Below are positions 62,513 to 64,000 of a stretch of 64,000 bases of DNA, in pieces. The DNA lies in assembly GCA_902787555.1 (NCBI GenBank), contig CADAGO010000005.1, positions 1 through 64,000 of the forward strand, written 5' to 3'. The first letter of the stretch is position 1, and each line of letters starts with the position of its first letter. The DNA is from an uncultured Bacteroidales bacterium (lineage in GTDB: Bacteria > Bacteroidota > Bacteroidia > Bacteroidales > Bacteroidaceae). The position numbers were made by a program, and so were the translations under genes. The notes beneath the pieces were generated by a model. It saw only the letters and a list, made by a program, of their open reading frames with translations. It was not told the origin of the DNA and made no database searches.

Positions 62513-63061
62513 ATGAGAAAGCTGAATGTACTAGAAATGAACCGCATCAGTGTCGATGAGTTCAAGAAAAGCAAGAAATGTCCACTAGTTGTCATTCTTG
62601 ACAATGTACGCAGTATGTACAATGTGGGCAGTGTGTTTCGTACAGCTGATGCATTCCGTATAGAAGCTATCTATCTTTGCGGCATTACTTCCTGTCCACC
62701 TCATCCTGAGATACATAAGACAGCTTTGGGAGCTGAAGACGCAGTAGATTGGCACTACAGTAAAGAAGCCCTTGAGACTGTAAAGTCTTTACAGCAGCAA
62801 GGATATCGGGTGCTGGCCATAGAGCAGGTTGAAGGTAGTACGATGCTACAAGAGTTCAATGCCGAGCAAGGCAAGAAATATGCTATAGTGTTAGGAAACG
62901 AAGTGAAGGGAGTGAGTCAGAATGTGGTGGATAGCTGTGACGGATGTCTGGAAATCCCCCAGTTTGGCACCAAGCATTCATTGAATGTAAGTACCGCAGC
63001 AGGTATCGTGATGTGGGAAATGAGGAACAGATTGAATAGTAATATCGATATGAATCAATAA
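62513..63061 (+). CDS. TrmH/SpoU family RNA 2'-O-methyltransferase
   Basis: 182 residues. SPOUT knot motifs: VVILDNVRSMYNVGSVFRTAD (motif 1, cut here for length at 'RTAD'), AIVLGNEVKGVSQ (motif 2) and LEIPQFGTKHSLNVSTAAGI (motif 3). Methylates tRNA or rRNA ribose; the precise target is unknown. Starts one base after the fusion gene stop and ends 12 bases before mutS. Confidence 0.93.
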   Translation: MRKLNVLEMNRISVDEFKKSKKCPLVVILDNVRSMYNVGSVFRTADAFRIEAIYLCGITSCPPHPEIHKTALGAEDAVDWHYSKEALETVKSLQQQGYRVLAIEQVEGSTMLQEFNAEQGKKYAIVLGNEVKGVSQNVVDSCDGCLEIPQFGTKHSLNVSTAAGIVMWEMRNRLNSNIDMNQ

Positions 63062-63073
63062 TCAAGGAAAGCA

Positions 63074-64000
63074 ATGGCAAGAGAAGAGATTACACCTATG
63101 ATGAAGCAATTTTACGACTTCAAGGCAAAGTACCCTGATGCCTTGCTGCTGTTTCGTTGTGGTGACTTTTATGAAACATATGCTGAAGATGCCTCTATTG
63201 CTGCAGATATCCTTGGAATCACCCTAACAAAAAGAGGGTCGGGTGGTTCTGAGCGCTCTGTTAATACAGCTATGGCAGGTTTTCCATATCATGCCCTTGA
63301 TGCCTACCTTCCTAAGTTGATTCGTGCTGGAAAGCGAGTAGCAATCTGTGATCAGTTAGAAGACCCCAAACTTACTAAAAAACTGGTGAAACGCGGCATT
63401 ACAGAGATTGTGACGCCTGGTGTGTCAATGAATGATAATGTACTGAACAATAAGGAGAACAACTTCTTAGCTTCTGTACATTTTGGTAAAGCTGCTTGTG
63501 GATTAGCATTGTTAGATATCTCTACTGGTGAGTTCTTGGTGGCAGAAGGCAATACGGAAACCATTGATAAACTCATTGCCAATTTTGCTCCCAAGGAGGT
63601 GTTGTGTGAAGAGAGTAAACGAAATATGTTTGAAGGAGCATTTGGCTCTCGACTCAACAAATATCCATTAGCAGACTGGGTATATACAGAAGATACAGCT
63701 ACAAAGAAAGTGCTGCACCATTTTGGTGTGAAAAACATGAAAGGATTTGGTGTAGATCACTTGAAGAACGGAATTGTAGCAGCTGGCACCATTCTCTATT
63801 ATCTTGAGCAGACTCAACATACCAATATTGGTCATATACGTACTATCTCACAAATTGATGAAGGACAATTTGCACGTATTGGCAAGTTCACCCTCCGTAG
63901 TCTTGAGTTATTGGAAACCCTCAATGAAGGTGGCGTGTCACTGTTGGATGTGATAGACCATACTATCAGTCCGATGGGAGGACGATTGCTGAAAAGATGG
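63074..64000 (+). CDS. mutS: DNA mismatch repair protein MutS (N-terminal 309 residues, cut by window edge)
   Basis: Open to the edge from the ATG at 63074. Domain I with [19 protein letters not shown] and [12 protein letters not shown], containing the Phe-x-Glu that inserts at mismatches, then [25 protein letters not shown], the domain II connector ([18 protein letters not shown]) and the beginning of the lever ([24 protein letters not shown]). It recognises mismatches and recruits MutL. The ATPase domain is beyond the window. Confidence 0.96.
   Translation, partial: MAREEITPMMKQFYDFKAKYPDALLLFRCGDFYETYAEDASIAADILGITLTKRGSGGSERSVNTAMAGFPYHALDAYLPKLIRAGKRVAICDQLEDPKLTKKLVKRGITEIVTPGVSMNDNVLNNKENNFLASVHFGKAACGLALLDISTGEFLVAEGNTETIDKLIANFAPKEVLCEESKRNMFEGAFGSRLNKYPLADWVYTEDTATKKVLHHFGVKNMKGFGVDHLKNGIVAAGTILYYLEQTQHTNIGHIRTISQIDEGQFARIGKFTLRSLELLETLNEGGVSLLDVIDHTISPMGGRLLKRW

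Noticed and set aside
1-64000. tRNA or rRNA genes
   Set aside because: Checked the intergenic stretches for T-loop (GGTTCGA) and rRNA-like sequence; matches fall only inside coding genes.

Overview
The window reads as a chromosomal segment of a Bacteroidales bacterium, most likely a Prevotella-type member of the Prevotellaceae. Support: many promoters with the Bacteroidetes -33/-7 pair (TTTG, about 20 bases, TAnnTTTG) and few Shine-Dalgarno sites; a SusC/SusD (RagA/RagB) pair; secreted proteins with type IX-secretion-like C-termini; a MurF-alanine racemase fusion; a three-gene fumarate reductase; GSCFA, DUF3127 and C10/C25 peptidase genes. Almost everything from 1 to 51252 lies on the minus strand; everything from 51386 to 64000 lies on the plus strand.

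Layout. 1-3500: a CotH-type protein cut by the window edge, a small hypothetical protein, a membrane-spanning TPR/helix-turn-helix lipoprotein, and copy 1 of a duplicated promoter-RNA-terminator unit. 3480-9738: UvrA-like ATPase, split coaB/coaC, DnaQ-like exonuclease, dnaN, and a divergent DUF3127 gene. 9740-19188: a tightly packed minus-strand operon read as dxs, trkA, trkH, yifB/comM, cotH, pectinesterase. 19512-24134: M16 peptidase, a small lipoprotein, then about 1 kb of intergenic repeats including copy 2 of the RNA unit. 24135-28554: three-gene operon with a gingipain-like C25 peptidase. 28923-38607: RagA/RagB (SusC/SusD) transporter, two surface lipoproteins, a C10 (streptopain) peptidase and a companion protein, in one direction. 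38832-45858: housekeeping genes (purE, ispG, PAP2, rpoN, metallopeptidase, trxA). 45983-51304: a secreted GH127 enzyme, an ABC ATPase and a nucleoside kinase. 51386-64000: GSCFA, murF-alr, fumarate reductase/succinate dehydrogenase, aroQ, O-methyltransferase, rbfA, an FtsX-permease/lipoprotein fusion, an RNA methyltransferase and the start of mutS.

Working together: the RagA/RagB-C10-C25 block looks like a protein-degrading and peptide-importing system, comparable in logic to gingipains with RagAB in Porphyromonas. Pectinesterase and GH127 point to use of plant pectin and arabinose-containing glycans. dxs and ispG belong to the MEP isoprenoid route, and FrdCAB to anaerobic fumarate respiration.

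The most interesting signals are (1) a roughly 245-bp unit present twice, each copy with a consensus promoter, several stem-loops (or a 39-codon leaderless frame) and an intrinsic terminator, which looks like an undescribed small-RNA or micro-gene family; and (2) an in-frame fusion of a LolC/E-like permease to a lipoprotein with its own lipobox and a thioredoxin fold that has lost its CxxC. No tRNA, rRNA, CRISPR array, complete insertion sequence or prophage was seen.
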